Shown: positions 43,275 through 54,302 of the stretch, piece after piece
Layout: each line of letters opens with the position of its first letter
How positions within the stretch are numbered: the first letter of the stretch is position 1
From: Micrasema longulum
Lineage: Eukaryota; Arthropoda; Insecta; Trichoptera; Brachycentridae
Length of the DNA: 64,000 bases
Assembly (NCBI GenBank): GCA_022494885.1
Contig: JAGVSM010000226.1
Coordinates: 118,730 to 182,729, forward strand
Direction of reading: 5' to 3'
Made by a program: the position numbers and the translations under genes
The notes under the pieces: generated by a model
Databases searched by the model: none
What the model was told of the DNA's origin: nothing
The model's input: only the letters and a program-made list of their open reading frames with translations

Positions 43275-43750
43275 ATATTACAACAGAGCTGAAAAACATT
43301 TAAGAGAAGGTAATATAGAAGTCTAGGCATCTACAGGGCTTGTGACCTGTCAATGGCTGGTTTAATTGGCTACTTTACACACTGTGTAACATTCACCATT
43401 TTGCCCATATTTGAACATCTATATTTCTTCAATTCTTTCATCTATTAACGTTTGTGAAGTTAAAGAGCTGAAAGCTTTATTTATGCGGGTGAGATTCACC
43501 TAATTGAATTATTTCACCAATATACTAGGCAACGTCTGAAAATCTTTTTAAAAAAAAAATCCATACTTCTTCATGGACCAGGTGGATTTATCAACAATAT
43601 TTTGAGTTCGTTCAAATGTTTGTAGACAAGGACTGTTGATAAATCCACCTGGTCCATGAAGTATAGAAATTGAAAAAATAAGATTTTCAGGCTTTGCCTA
43701 GTATGTAGGTGAGATAATTCAATTAGGTGAATCTCACCCTCAAAAAAAAC
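43275..43750. repeat. 395-bp hinge repeat forming a long hairpin
   Basis: A nearly complete forward copy (43275-43625) is followed by an inverted partial copy (43632-43745). The inner arms CTTCATGGACCAGGTGGATT + TATCAACA (43569-43596) and their exact complement (43637-43664 region) are separated by about 40 bp. The match continues outward through 'gcaacgtctgaaaat' / 'attttcaggctttgc' and 'gtgagattcacctaattgaa' / 'ttcaattaggtgaatctcac'. The minus-strand frame 43571-43831 lies inside and is an artefact. Confidence 0.8.
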
Positions 43751-43859
43751 CCCTCTGTTTTGTATAAATACATTGAACTCCTTAATAAAGATACCAGTCT
43801 CGAAGATTAAACCGGTCACTGGATATTTCAAATTTGTGGATTAAAGTATCACTCGTCTT

Positions 43860-43940
43860 TTATTTATATAATAAATTACAATGAACTTCCATCAAGAATT
43901 TTCACTAACAAACTTAAATGTTTTAAATAATAATAACAAT
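43860..43940 (+). mobile_element. Possible LINE C-terminal scrap
   Basis: Reads YNELPSRIFTNKLKCFK then stop, like the last residues of jockey/CR1-type ORF2 ('YN.LP......FK..LK'). Very short. Confidence 0.3.
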
Positions 43941-44495
43941 TCAAGTTGTTTTCGGCTAAAATCTTGTTTTGTCACTAGAAGTAAATAAACGCTTTTCTGC
44001 ATTACTAAAAAAATTAAAAATTTGTAAACTTGCAGTGTATATAATAATTAGTGACTGTTTAAGTTGTGTTTGAACAAATGTGTACTCAAATTTGATCACT
44101 GATGAACCAAAGACGAAATATATTTGATATGCAGCTGTCGTTTGCTCTGATTTTGGATAGAAATTGTGTAATGAAGATGTTCCATTGATCAAATTAAGTT
44201 CGTCAAATGGAATTCTCTCGGTAAGGGTATGTTTGATTAGAGAAGCAAATTCTGCACATTGCGAATGTATTTCATGTAAGTTACATCACTAAATAGTCCC
44301 AATCAATATAATCATCAAATGACTTGTCTTAAGTATACGAAATTTTACTTCTTCGTCCATTTTGTTTTCAATCGTATATCAAAATGTGTAGCATGTCTTT
44401 TCAATCAGATTTCATAAAGTAAATCTACTGAACGGATTAAATAAAATTTAGCGTAATAAATCATTTGTTCAATGGTGATAACATTGTTCTTATAA
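43941..44495. other. Gene-free stretch
   Basis: The minus-strand frame 43956-44192 has no recognised features. Confidence 0.35.
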
Positions 44496-44499
44496 ATAT

Positions 44500-45232
44500 A
44501 ATAAACATACACCAGAGATGGCGAACATTTTGGAGAAGGGAATATCTCTGAAGAAAAATCTCCTTTCTATTCCTTAATCTCTCCTCGTTTCCTCTTTCCT
44601 CTTTTTCCCTTTTTTTGAGTAATGTTATTAATTTAAGGTTATTTATGCACAAATACAATTATTTTATTTTTAGCTCTATTTTTAAATGAATATGTTTTAA
44701 CTTGAATTATAAAAATAAAGGTTTTATTTTATTGGCAGGTTGGAAGAAATTGCCATTTGGCAGTAAACCCGTCAATGAACAATTAATATTATATACAAAA
44801 AAGTTAATTAATAAATACATAAAATTTAAAAGTCCGGGCATCTACTGACCTCCTGACATGGGATTTCTTTCTTTATTTATTTATTCATACAAATATACAC
44901 TTAAAAAAAAATAATCACGTATCCCTTACTATATGATGATGTAATGGAAAACGGAAGTTTATATATTATTCAAGAAAACAAAAATATCAATCATCACATA
45001 AACATTAATTTTAATCAACATCTGGACTACACGATAAATAGTACATAAACATATGCAGTGTCTTACAGCAGTCTGCAATGGTCTCTTCATTTAGACAAAA
45101 GTAATCCAAACTTGTACACTTCTCTTCATAATGGCTTTTCATCTAGAATATTAAAAACTCTTAGATTAGCTAATTAAGGTGGTTACTTTCAACTCTGTGT
45201 AACATTCACCATGTTTCCTGTGTTTGAATCCG
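44500..45232 (+). repeat. 395-bp hinge repeat scattered into three pieces
   Basis: Pieces at 44510-44545 (accagagatggcgaacattt, tggagaagggaatat), 44826-44866 (aaaagtccgggcatctactg, acctcctgacatggg) and 45172-45232 (taaggtggttactttcaact, ctgtgtaacattcaccatgt) keep the forward order. They are separated by LINE-tail-like material (for example 'ttggaagaaattgcca' at 44743) and AT-rich sequence. One copy opened by insertions explains this best. Confidence 0.5.
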
Positions 45233-45463
45233 AAAAAGGGTGATTAAAATTGCAAAATTGCAAAATTCATAATTCCTTATTTATATTACAAAAAATAATA
45301 CAAATTAAACATTTTTGTTTGTAAATTAGTATTTATTAACTACTTTTGGAGTTCTAAGGCATTTAATTCACCAAGTTCTAGTCTCTTATCCCATCGCCAG
45401 GATAAAATGATCAACATAAGTCTTCCAAATTTTTTTGCAAACCAAAATTTTAACTTATACATA

Positions 45464-46097
45464 TAGAGTGGGCCGATAATTTTTTTCTCGAAATTTTGAG
45501 ATGTAAGAAATCTTAAAAGTTGCTTTTTAGATTATTCAGAATGCTAAAAATATTTAAATAAATATTTGATACTACTTTTGGCCTTCAACCAGAGCTTGAA
45601 GTTTTAGAAAAAGTAGATTTTTTGTGCTAAACCGGCTGTCATTTCGTATTCAAGTAAGAAAATCAGTCAAATAATGTGTTTTAATGCACATTAAACCTTA
45701 TTAAATAAGCGTGTTAGGGCGTGAGTTGCACTTTGTTTTGTAATACACGAGAAGCATTGTTTTAAGAAGCATTCGTCAATATTAGCCAGGTACTCAACGG
45801 AATCAAATCCGCGGAGTGTAAACTTTTTGCATTTCGGTAGTTTTAAAACGGGTTCGAATTAGTAATGTGATTATGTTATATATTTACCAACAAAAAAAAT
45901 ATTTTATAAATAAACATAATTAACAATAATATTCAGACAGTGATAAACTTCAAAACTCGGTTGAATACCAAAAGTAGCATGGAATACTTTTTTAAATAAT
46001 GTTTACGTTCAATGTGATCCAAAATTCAACTTTTTAGACCCCTTTCACTTTGATGTCAAAAAAATTAAAAAATCATATTTCATCGGCCTATTTTACT
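45464..46097. mobile_element. About 630-bp DNA element with subterminal inverted repeats
   Basis: The left side has GGGCCGATAA near 45470 and ATACTACTTTTGGCCTTCAA then CCAGAGCTTGAAG at 45568-45605. The right side has CTTCAAAACTCGGTTGAATA then CCAAAAGTAGCATGG at about 45949-45983 and ATCGGCCTATTTTA at 46082-46095. The arms are about 140 bp with gaps. Both outer ends lie at TA dinucleotides. The interior (about 45620-45940) has no coding frame. Probably a non-autonomous DNA transposon; Tc1/mariner type is only a guess. Confidence 0.6.
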
Positions 46098-46830
46098 ACA
46101 CAATAACAATAGTGGACGGTATGTCAAGTAGTATTAATAATGAAAATAAATTATAAAATTATGTTCTTAAATTGTAACCTCACTATCAAAAATAAAATAT
46201 TCTTCAATAGGATCAAATACCAAGGGGATTGTCTTCTGCACCTGCTCTTTCAAAGAATTTAATGCGTTGAAAGGAGTAATTAAAATTCCAGATAAAGTAA
46301 AAAATAAACATTATTACAGTTAAGAAAATCTGTTTTAAAAGAGAATATACCTTGATAAAAATCTTCGGTGGAACAAAAGATTTTTGTTCATTATCCTTTA
46401 TAATTAAAATTGTTCGGTAAGTTACGGTTGATAAACTTCTAAACATTCCAGAGTATTTTTCCTTAAAAACTTCTGATGATTTCAGATTTTAATTCAGAAG
46501 TAAAATTATGATGACGCCCAGTCAATCTGTCTTGGTTAAGGTTCATTACAGTTGACGATTAGTGTATTCGAGTAGAAAAATAAATTTGTTAATATTCGTC
46601 AACAATGAAATGTTGTACATATTTATACTAAGTCAATATATTTATAATCAACCAATATATTTATTTATCATCATTGAAAATAATACAGAAATATGTATGT
46701 AACATATGTATGTTAGATTTTATTCAATAGACACAAAAGAGTATTGTAAATCAACAAAGGGTTTCTGTCTTCATAGAGTTAGAAATACGTTTTTTTTTTG
46801 TTGTAATACGTATAAATGAATAAATAACTA
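46098..46830. other. Gene-free stretch
   Basis: No supported gene; the frame 46213-46446 (minus) is featureless. Confidence 0.4.
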
Positions 46831-46930
46831 GTGGCCACTTAAACCAGCCAATGACAGGTCATAAGCCCTGTAAATGCCTAGACTCCCAAATTTCTTCACG
46901 AAAACTCTTTCCCTCTCTGTTGAAATAAAT
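46831..46930 (-). repeat. 395-bp hinge repeat, fragment
   Basis: 'gtggccacttaaaccagcca' then 'atgacaggtcataagccctg', 'aatgcctagactcccaaatt' and 'cctctctgttgaaat' form a contiguous reverse-orientation segment. Confidence 0.7.
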
Positions 46931-47084
46931 TTAAACCAAATAATTATTTTAGATTCTCATACAACCTTCTTCAAGGTGATTATAATGTGTTTAATTGATT
47001 AATTATTTCATTTCATATCAATTTACAGTAAACTGGCCGTGCTTGTGTTAAGTTATACTAATTGAAATAGACAAAAAAATAACA

Positions 47085-47225
47085 AACAAACAAACCATCA
47101 CCCCATTTCCCCGTAAAGGTAGGCAGAGAGAAAAGAATGCCACATCACTCTTACTTTGCATACAGATCTCGCTTCCTCTATATTTGAACATTTTCTCATG
47201 CACGTGCAAACAAACAAGGAAGACA
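47085..47225 (-). mobile_element. RTE-like LINE extreme 3' end
   Basis: On the minus strand this reads 'gaggaagcgagatctgtatg', 'agagtgatgtggcattcttt' and 'ctctctgcctacctttacgg', matching the last 120 bp of the copy at 47769-48190. Only the C-terminal 40 codons and the tail remain. Confidence 0.65.
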
Positions 47226-47489
47226 AGCATTCGGTAAATTACAATAATTAATTACCTTTATTTTATTCGTAGAATAAAAACTCAAAACAATAAATCGTCT
47301 GAACCGGTGTATCTTTGAAACAGGCAAAATAAAATAACGTGAAAAGGTTGCTCAGTACGAACTGTTACATAGTGGCCGGCGCAGGGGTGGCAAAAGCTCT
47401 GTTTCACCCGATCAAACTTGTTTCTCCTGGCTCACTAACATATTAATGAAGTAACATACCCTAACCTCGTCAAAATTGTGAAAATTTAA

Positions 47490-47665
47490 CTTAAGGTGAT
47501 GCACAAATTGACCATAAATAATATGTCTATGTCATTGAAAGTAGTAAATCTGCATTCATAATGTAATTAAAATGTCACTATCTAAATGTTTGTCTTGTTC
47601 CTTTCTCTTTCTTCTTTCCTTTCCACCCCTCTCCTTTCTTTATTTTAAATATATTAATATAAATA
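47490..47665 (+). mobile_element. LINE family D 3'UTR fragment
   Basis: 'tgtcactatctaaatgtttg', then 'cctttccacccctctccttt' and 'tattttaaatatatt', shared with 13450-13540 and 49290-49400. Confidence 0.45.
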
Positions 47666-47768
47666 AGGTTATTTTTTTTGTTTTTTTTATTTAGAAATTT
47701 TGTATTGGATTATAATATTCTGTTAAATTACCTACAATATGTCCATATACCTTTTTTACAAACTGATA

Positions 47769-48190
47769 TATTACATTCTCTCTGGCAAATGTGTGGAAAA
47801 ACTGTGTACGATAAATGCACAAATGTTGAAATCCGTACCTTATGTAAGGCTAAGACAAGCATTATCGACAAAATCAAGACAGGAGCTCTGCGCTGGTTTG
47901 GACATGTAGAACGAATGGACAGTGAAAGAACGGCTAAGAATATTTACAATGCGAATGTTGATGGATGCAGAAATAGAGGTAGAGCAAGAAAGACATGGCA
48001 TGACCAAATCCAACAAATACTTGAAGATGGACATGTCGAAAGTCGGAATAATTGGCGCGCGTGCATAGGAAGATGTATGAATGTAGAAGAAGCGAGATCT
48101 GTATGCAAAGGTAGAGTGATGTGGAGTTCTATCCTCTCTGCTTACCCTTACGGGGAAACGGCGTAATAGTTTTTTGTTGATGTTGTTGTA
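47769..48190 (+). mobile_element. RTE-like LINE 3' end, complete C-terminus
   Basis: In frame from 'ctctggcaaatgtgtggaaa' (LWQMCGKTVYDKCTNVEIRT). It continues LCKAKTSIIDKIKTGALRWF, GHVERMDSERTAKNIYNANV, GRARKTWHDQIQQILEDGHV, RRCMNVEEARSVC-like residues and SILSAYPYGETA, with the stop at 48166. A GTT-like tail follows (48168-48188). Upstream RT is absent. With 30835-31310 it gives a reliable consensus of this family's C-terminus. The minus-strand frame 47840-48214 is a shadow. Confidence 0.82.
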
Positions 48191-48304
48191 TATATTACAT
48201 TGCCATATTGCCATAAAGCAATGTCTTTTTATCTGTCTAAACCGTTACAGTTACAAAAAAAAAATGCTTGAACATATTCAAGATATAACATTTTTTTGGT
48301 TCGT

Positions 48305-48540
48305 GTACCTGCACACAAATCTGGATTTTCTCCCAAGACGGGAGTAGGTATATATTTTTATTTATATCCCTACAGAGATGAGGTAGAATTTTTTCAAATT
48401 CAAGATTCATGATTATGGATATTCGAGCGTTTACAGGGCTTATGACCTGTCATTGGCTGGGTTAAGTGGCCACTTTATGTAGGTACTACAACATTCCCCA
48501 TTACGCTTATTTTTAGCGAATATCCACACCAGGTAACATT
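48305..48540 (+). repeat. 395-bp hinge repeat, 5' module and core
   Basis: Starts in the terminal module ('cacacaaatctggattttct', hinge 'cccaagacgggag') and passes to 'cctacagagatgag', 'tttacagggcttatgacctg' and 'aagtggccacttta'. Confidence 0.65.
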
Positions 48541-48829
48541 TTTGGTTTTTTGTATATATGCTACGAATCAAGAACCCATACACAATATTCAAGATATATT
48601 ATTAGCACAAAATTTTTAATGTTATACAAAATTTGAAACAAAAATTAAATAAAAATCTACGTTTTATTTTGAAAACAGTAAGGGAATGGGAAGGAAAGAA
48701 GGAGGATGAAGTAAAATTTTAATTAAATCAACCTGAAAAAGAATAGGACGACTTCAATTACCAGACGAAACATAACATGACTAGACCTAGCAATATTTCA
48801 TAAAAACCCTAACGATTTTTATCATTTCA
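48541..48829. other. Short unassigned stretch
   Basis: Nothing recognised. Confidence 0.3.
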
Positions 48830-49530
48830 CAATATTTTAAATAATCCCACTTCACCTGTTTATCTGAGAGAGCTCTTCCAATCTCGATCACAACATGGAA
48901 TTTCTTTTCGTTCTAGTGCCGAGAAAACCCTTTAATTCACTTTCAACGCTCTGATTTTTTGCCCTCTTTTTCTCAGTAGTAACGGCTCGATTGTGAAATA
49001 ATCAACCCATTAATGTATTATATTTGGTCTATATAAATTGGTTATGTTTTTTATGATTATTTTAGTTTTTTATTGTTTATTATGTTAATGATAATTAGGT
49101 CAATTGGATTAATTACGTTTTTTTATTATTATAATTATGTTAACTCTGTTAAATAGCTAATTTAAGGCATGTTTCACATTTTGTAAAATGTTTCCTTCGG
49201 CACGGGACACCCCAGCAAAGGAACATTATACTGTATAAAAAATAATACAAACAATGTTAAAGTATAAATAAATTTATATCAAGTTTGGATTGTCACTTTC
49301 TAAATATTTGAGTTAATCCTTTCTACTTTTTATTTCCTTCCCATCTTCTTTCTTTTCTTCATAGTGTTGTGTTATTTTTTTTTTCTAATAAATTTTTGTT
49401 TTTTAATTTTTTTAAATAATATAATAAGATTCCGTAATATTTCTTAGAATATATCCATGTACTTGTATTTTTTTCAAACTGAACGGTTTGGATAGGTAGG
49501 AAGAAATTACCTCAAGGCCCGCCCTTATTT
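48830..49530 (+). mobile_element. LINE family D-like 3' region, heavily decayed
   Basis: About 48890-49020 can be read across frames as 'HGISFRSSAEK...' and 'RLWNNQPINV', the 'R.S..E......LWN.LP..V' box at the end of jockey/CR1 ORF2. Later blocks 'ttccttcggcacgggac' (49192), 'gtcactttctaaatatttga' (49286), 'aataagattccgtaatattt' (49422) and 'aactgaacggtttgg' (49474) match 13450-13620 or the orphan segment at 19600. Several insertions separate them. Confidence 0.45.
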
Positions 49531-49768
49531 GTATATACGAGTACATTTTTATGTGTATAAAGTGTTAAAATGAAATAAATTACGGGTTTTTAAAAAAAAA
49601 AGAAATAAGAAAAATAACGAATTAGATTTATTTAGTGTCAGTTCAATTACAATAAAGAAGGGGTGTCACTAACATTAGTGGGTATATTATTCCACTGTGG
49701 TTAACCCTTTTTTTTAACAAAAAGAAATATTTGCCATCGTTGAATTTGAACAAATATTTAGATTTTGG

Positions 49769-49912
49769 AGCCATTTTCAAGTAGTTGTAAATAACTCGCT
49801 ATTATAAAACGGGAATCAAGATGGAGTAGAGTGGGGTTTGAACCTCGGACCTCTGATCCGCGAGTCCGCAACACTAGCCACCGGACGACAACCTGATTCA
49901 AATCATGGTTTA
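49769..49912 (-). mobile_element. tRNA-derived SINE A, best minus copy
   Basis: On the minus strand the head reads 'tcaggttgtcgtccggtggc', 'tagtgttgcggactcgcgga', 'tcagaggtccgaggttcaaa', with the B box at 49837-49848. The body ends at 'cttgaaaatggc'. It is full length and less decayed than the other copies. Confidence 0.8.
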
Positions 49913-50621
49913 TTTTTTTTTTTCATTATGTGGATCCAAAAAGAGGTCACAAATCTCTATAATGGATCAAGGTAGGTGTAAAAACTATGTAAAACAATCG
50001 TAGAAAATAAATTAATCAACATTGTTGAGTCTACTTGAACTACTTTAGAATGAAAATATTATGAATTTTATATAATAAAATAAATATGACTGTTGATTCA
50101 AATAAATGGGAAAAAATCCAATCCTTACAACAATAACCGAAACAAGTTACGCAATAGCATTTGGAGTTAAACGCTTTAAGCACAGGGCAAATCTGACGGT
50201 AAAATAGATGCTTTCGGAATTCAAAAACACGAGAGTATTTTATTTTCAAATTCTTTCATGTTCAGGCGCTGAAATATGGGAATGGATTTAAATACACCGT
50301 GAAATATGTATTGCGAATGTAAATCTGGCTGGAGACTTGTCATGCCGCGGGACAACATGTGTCGAAGGATTCAAATAAGGTGTATTGGAATATTCGTATG
50401 GAGCGATCGTTCAATTCCTTGACAAGGATTCCGTTTTAGTTATATGACGTAAATTACGTTACTCAAGAATAAAACATGTATAATAAATATAAATACGGAT
50501 GTTAACTTACAGATAGGTAGTAAAGGAATACATAGTGAAGAGTAGTGTTACCAGAGTGGTGTATCTTTTACCCATTCCACTTCTCAAAGCACACAGTAGA
50601 TTTTACTTTTTACGCTAAACA
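49913..50621. other. Gene-free stretch with a non-repetitive island
   Basis: 50265-50470 is of mixed composition ('ctggctggagacttgtcatg', 'ccgcgggacaacatgtgtcg') with no repeat partner here. It may be unique host sequence. No gene is supported; frame 50040-50249 (minus) has no recognised domain. Confidence 0.35.
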
Positions 50622-50822
50622 ATTACTACTTATACTACCATCACGCCATTTCTCCGCAGTAGACAAAGAGGATAGATCACTAGAAACGTCCATTCCAACA
50701 CACATTCCTGGCTTCTTCCAAATTCATACACCCTGTCGTACATGCCCTTCGGTTCCGCTTACTTTTGACGTGACCAGATATAAGGTTTTGGTTTATCTAA
50801 TCATGCCTCTTGTTCCTTGGTT
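50622..50822 (-). mobile_element. RTE-like LINE 3' end, cut by the GA satellite
   Basis: On the minus strand: 'ggtcacgtcaaaagtaagcg', 'gaaccgaagggcatgtacga', 'agaagccaggaatgtgtgtt', 'tctttgtctactgcggagaa'. It is closest to the copy at 1930-2365 and has the same TAGTA-type tail at 50622-50638. The upstream part is lost where the GA-rich array begins. Confidence 0.7.
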
Positions 50823-50829
50823 GGAGATT

Positions 50830-51031
50830 GGAGAGAGGAGCGAGGAGAGAGGAGAGAGGAGAGATGAGAGAGGAGAGAGAAGAGAGGAGAGAGGATAGAG
50901 GAGAGAGGAGAGAGGAGAGAGGAGAGAGGAGAGAGGAGAGAGGAGAGAAGAGAGAGGAGAGAGGAGAGAGAGAGGAGAGAGAGGAGAGGAGAGAGAGAGG
51001 AGGAGAGAGAGAGAGAGAGAGGAGAGAGGAG

Positions 51032-51063
<32 letters not shown>

Positions 51064-51277
51064 GAGAGGAGAGAGGAGAGAGGAGAGGGTTGGAGAGAGG
51101 AGAGAGGAGAGAGGAGAGGAGAGAGGAGAGAGGAGAGAGGAGAGAGAGGAGAGAGGAGAGAGGAGGAGGAGGAGAGAGAGGGAGAGGGAGAGAGGGAGAG
51201 AAGAGAGGAGGAGAGGAGAGAGAAGAGAGAGGAGAGAGGAGAGAGGAGAGAGGAGAGAGGAGAGAGAGAGAGAGGAA
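50830..51277 (+). repeat. GA-rich satellite or microsatellite array
   Basis: About 450 bp of almost pure purine made of GAGAGGA-type 7-mers mixed with GA and GAG runs, broken once by 'gggttgg' near 51087. It is strictly strand-asymmetric (pyrimidine on the minus strand), so it could adopt triplex (H-DNA) structure. Frames through it (50797-51483 minus, 50810-51298 plus, 51090-51293 plus) are artefacts of the repeat. Confidence 0.95.
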
Positions 51278-51300
51278 GATATATTTTTCATAAAGTAGTA

Positions 51301-51530
51301 AGGCACCGTGGCGCAGTTGGTTAGACAGCCAACTGTGAAGCTGGCGTCGCGGGTTCGATTCCCGCCAGTTGCAAGAAAAAAATCCAAGAAAAATATGTTT
51401 TTCTCAATTGGTCTGGGTGTTGTTGTGGATTTTTCTTTACCTCCTTCCATATCCCCTCTATCCCACCCGCTGACAAGCCTCAATAAAGAGGCTTAGCGGG
51501 TTGATCCTATTAAAAATATAAAAAAACTAT
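51301..51530 (+). mobile_element. tRNA-derived SINE with a well-kept tRNA-like head
   Basis: Head 51303-51372: A-box-like 'gtggcgcagttggttagaca', an anticodon-loop-like 'actgtgaagc' (GTG would read His), and a T-arm 'gcgggttcgattcccgc' with perfect stem. The acceptor stem ends do not pair and no discriminator/CCA context exists, so it is a SINE head, not a gene. The body 'gtttttctcaattggtctgg' relates to SINE C. The 3' region forms a hairpin (aagcctca-ataaa-gaggctt) and the tail is AAAATATAAAAA. Confidence 0.75.
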
Positions 51531-52544
51531 TTTTTGGTATGCTATTTTACTATGTTTATTTTCATTTGACCTTTTTGCATTTTTATTTTTATTTTAAAAA
51601 TGCTGCTGTTTTCAAAAAGTTTTCAATCAATAAAAAAAATAGTTTAAAAGAATGCAAAATATAACAAATAAGAGTATAAACTTAAAAGCAACAGCAAAAA
51701 ATAAACATACCGGTAGTAAAAATATATAATATAGGCATATAATGTTTTTTACACAAGAATATTTAAAATGAAAAAGAAATTGATGGTAGTATTTAACTAA
51801 TAATAAAAAATAAAAATAAGTGTTTGCAATTTATTTAGATGATCAAGATGCCTTGCGCCTTGTATAGGTAACAATGCAGTATTTGATGTACCATAGAATA
51901 GTATGTGAATATAGATGATGATAATTCTTGTGTCACAAAGATATAACATTTCCTCAATTATATTGCGCAGCGATCGAATTCTGCGCCAGCTTTTTCCACG
52001 GGTAAAAACTCAAGTTTTCTTCTTGAAATGGAATCCTCAAAGTCTAAAGACACAAAACGGGATCAAATATCAAACTATTTTATTTGAAACCTTATCCAAC
52101 TACAATAAATGTATTGTTTTTATATCTGCAAAATAACAGACCGATAATAATACGAACAGCATGGACATAACACTTTCAAGCATCGAATTAAAATGAAATA
52201 CTGATTTTAGTCTGCTAAAAATCATTTATTTTATTTTCAAACACAAAAATGAAAAAAATTATCTATTTTTGTGTTTTAAAATAAAATAAAGGTTCTTATT
52301 AAATAACAAGAATTATAATAATAATATATAAAGTCAATAAATAAAAAAAATATGTTTATTTAAACGGATTTAAATAATTTCATTTAAATCATTATGTATA
52401 AAATTAATATTTTATTCCAATTCTTTATTAAAACCAATGAAGTCATAGAAAATAATTCTCAAAATCGTATTTTTAACCTATTACGGGTTTCACATTAGAA
52501 CAATGTTAACATAAATTTTGTCCGTTTTATTCCAAATTTAAGTT
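51531..52544. other. Gene-free AT-rich stretch
   Basis: Frame 51915-52136 is unrecognised. About 52190-52330 shows inverted 'tattttcaaacacaaaaatg' / 'tttttgtgttttaaaataaa', a small foldback structure. Confidence 0.4.
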
Positions 52545-53000
52545 AGACTAGGTAGATTTATCAACAATACGTATCTTGAGTTTGTCCAATTTTTTGCACA
52601 CAAGGATTTAATTCAACCACTGAATGAATGAAAAAAAATAAAATGAAAAAATATTTTCAAGTATTACCTAGTTTGTACTGGAAAACATTCAGATAGATGA
52701 AACCCACCAGCATCAATAAATGTTTCAGCCTTTTAAATTTACAATAATCGACAGTTGGAATAATTGAAAAAATACTGTTGTTCAAACATAGGCCGAATGG
52801 TAAATATTACAGAGTGTGTAAAGTGGCCACTTAAACCAGCCAATGGCAGATCAAGAGGTTCCGTAAATGCCTAGACTTCCATGTTCCCTTCAATTTAATG
52901 TTCTTTATTTTTGTTGTAATAAAATGTTATAATTTACTCCCAAGGGGTTAAATCCAGTTCTTCTCTAGAATAATTTGGACAAACTTAAAATATTGTTAAT
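52545..53000 (-). repeat. 395-bp hinge repeat, long reverse copy
   Basis: Runs from a flanking module ('ggtagatttatcaacaatac', 'ttgagtttgtccaatttttt') through 'attacctagtttgtactgg', 'cagagtgtgtaaagtggcca', 'cttaaaccagccaatggcag' and 'atgcctagacttccatgttc' to a degraded hinge 'actcccaaggggtt'. It ends with 'tttggacaaacttaaaatat'. Both ends carry the 'aaatattgt..ttgtcc' module, so a whole unit is present. Confidence 0.75.
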
Positions 53001-54045
53001 TTAAAAGTATGTCATAAATTTATATATTTGAACCACTAACTTTGTGGTTATTCATTAAAATAAAATAAATACATGACAACTTTGTTTTAAACAATTTATT
53101 TAAAAGTAAAACTACCGATAAGTTTTAAAGCTACTCAAACTTCTGTATCAGGGTAAAACTTTATTATCTAGCTTTAAAACCGGTCGGTAGAACAAAATTG
53201 GTTTAAAACAATGCAAAAATAATTTATTAAAAAATATTTTGTTTCCAGAATATTGTTTTTTTATCCAGAAATTTAAGTTTTACGGAATCGAAGTTGCTAA
53301 GACGAACCTTTCAAACAAAGAAAACTGGATGATCTAAATTTACAAGGATCTCATGGTGTTTTTGCGAGGTTTATCTAAAAATCCAATATAATACCAAACA
53401 TTGTTCACAATATCCCGACTTAGTACAAAATTCTCATGGTCTAAGCTATTCCATATACGCAATTGAGAGAATCTTTTGTTGAAAATTGAAGTCATGGAGA
53501 AACGTTCTTTTATTTAGTTAAAACCATATCTCCATTTATTCCCGAGCATTGTTTTGTTTTGATTTTTTCGGATACAAACCATTTGTTTTAAAAATTCTTT
53601 TTATGTTTTTCTTTCAAATCCAGTCAGGAGTACTCGATCCAATTGAGATATAATATTGTTAGATTTGATTCATTTTGCACTGTTTTTTGTAATGAATCGT
53701 ACATAATTCATCATTTTAATTGAGATTGAAGTTTTTAATTCTGTTCTGTTTTTTGTTTCAATTTGTAAAACATTGAAAAATTAATTAAATAATTTAAACC
53801 TTAATCTTAGTTAACTAAACTTTTTTTAACATTTTTTTTTGCTATTATTTAATAGTTTACATGTTTTCTCTTTCCATTATGTTATATCCCAACTAAACAC
53901 AGGACTTTTGGCGTCTTAAAGTTTGGGAAACATTGTTATTTTTTGTAATAAATATGTATTAGTATAATAAATAAATAAATACAAATGTAAAATAGTAAAG
54001 GCCCTGCCTATTTATGCTCGGGCTATTTACAACTTTGAGTTTGGC
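53001..54045. other. Gene-free stretch, possible LINE 3' end
   Basis: 53880-53990 ('gggaaacattgttatttttt', then an AATA tail at about 53966-53982) looks like a LINE 3'UTR. 53440-53560 may hold the matching decayed C-terminus, but no motif can be read with confidence. About 53090-53220 contains inverted 'aaaacaatttatttaaaagt' / 'ttaaaacaatg..aataattta' pieces. Confidence 0.3.
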
Positions 54046-54049
54046 AAAT

Positions 54050-54292
54050 ATTTGGAAAAAGTGAATGTGGAAGTCTTGGCATTTATAAGGGCTTACGACC
54101 TGTCATTGGCTGGTACAGGTGGCTACATTACATACAGTTCAACATTTGCCATTCTCCCTATGTTTGAACAACGTATTTCTTGGTAATAAGAGAAAAGTAA
54201 AAGAGCTGAAATTTTTATCGATACGGGCGGTATTCATCTGCCTGAATTTTTTCGCATACAAACTGGGCAATGCCTAAAAATATTTTACAATT
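54050..54292 (+). repeat. 395-bp hinge repeat, forward copy
   Basis: 'gtggaagtcttggcatttat', 'cgacctgtcattggctggta', 'aagagctgaaatttttatcg', 'actgggcaatgcctaaaaat'. It is interrupted at its 3' end by the SINE at 54303. Confidence 0.7.
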
Positions 54293-54302
54293 TTTATTAT
54301 AT

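Noticed and set aside
43571..43831. Minus-strand 86-aa frame
   Set aside because: It lies in the hairpin of the hinge repeat; the same sequence in other copies has stops.
51303..51372. A tRNA-His gene (GTG anticodon)
   Set aside because: D, anticodon and T arms look good, but the acceptor stem does not pair and the sequence runs into a SINE body with an A-rich tail.
50797..51483. Long Ser/Leu-rich (minus) and Arg/Glu-rich (plus) open frames
   Set aside because: They are translations of the GA-rich array; all frames stay open because the 7-bp unit contains no stop codon.
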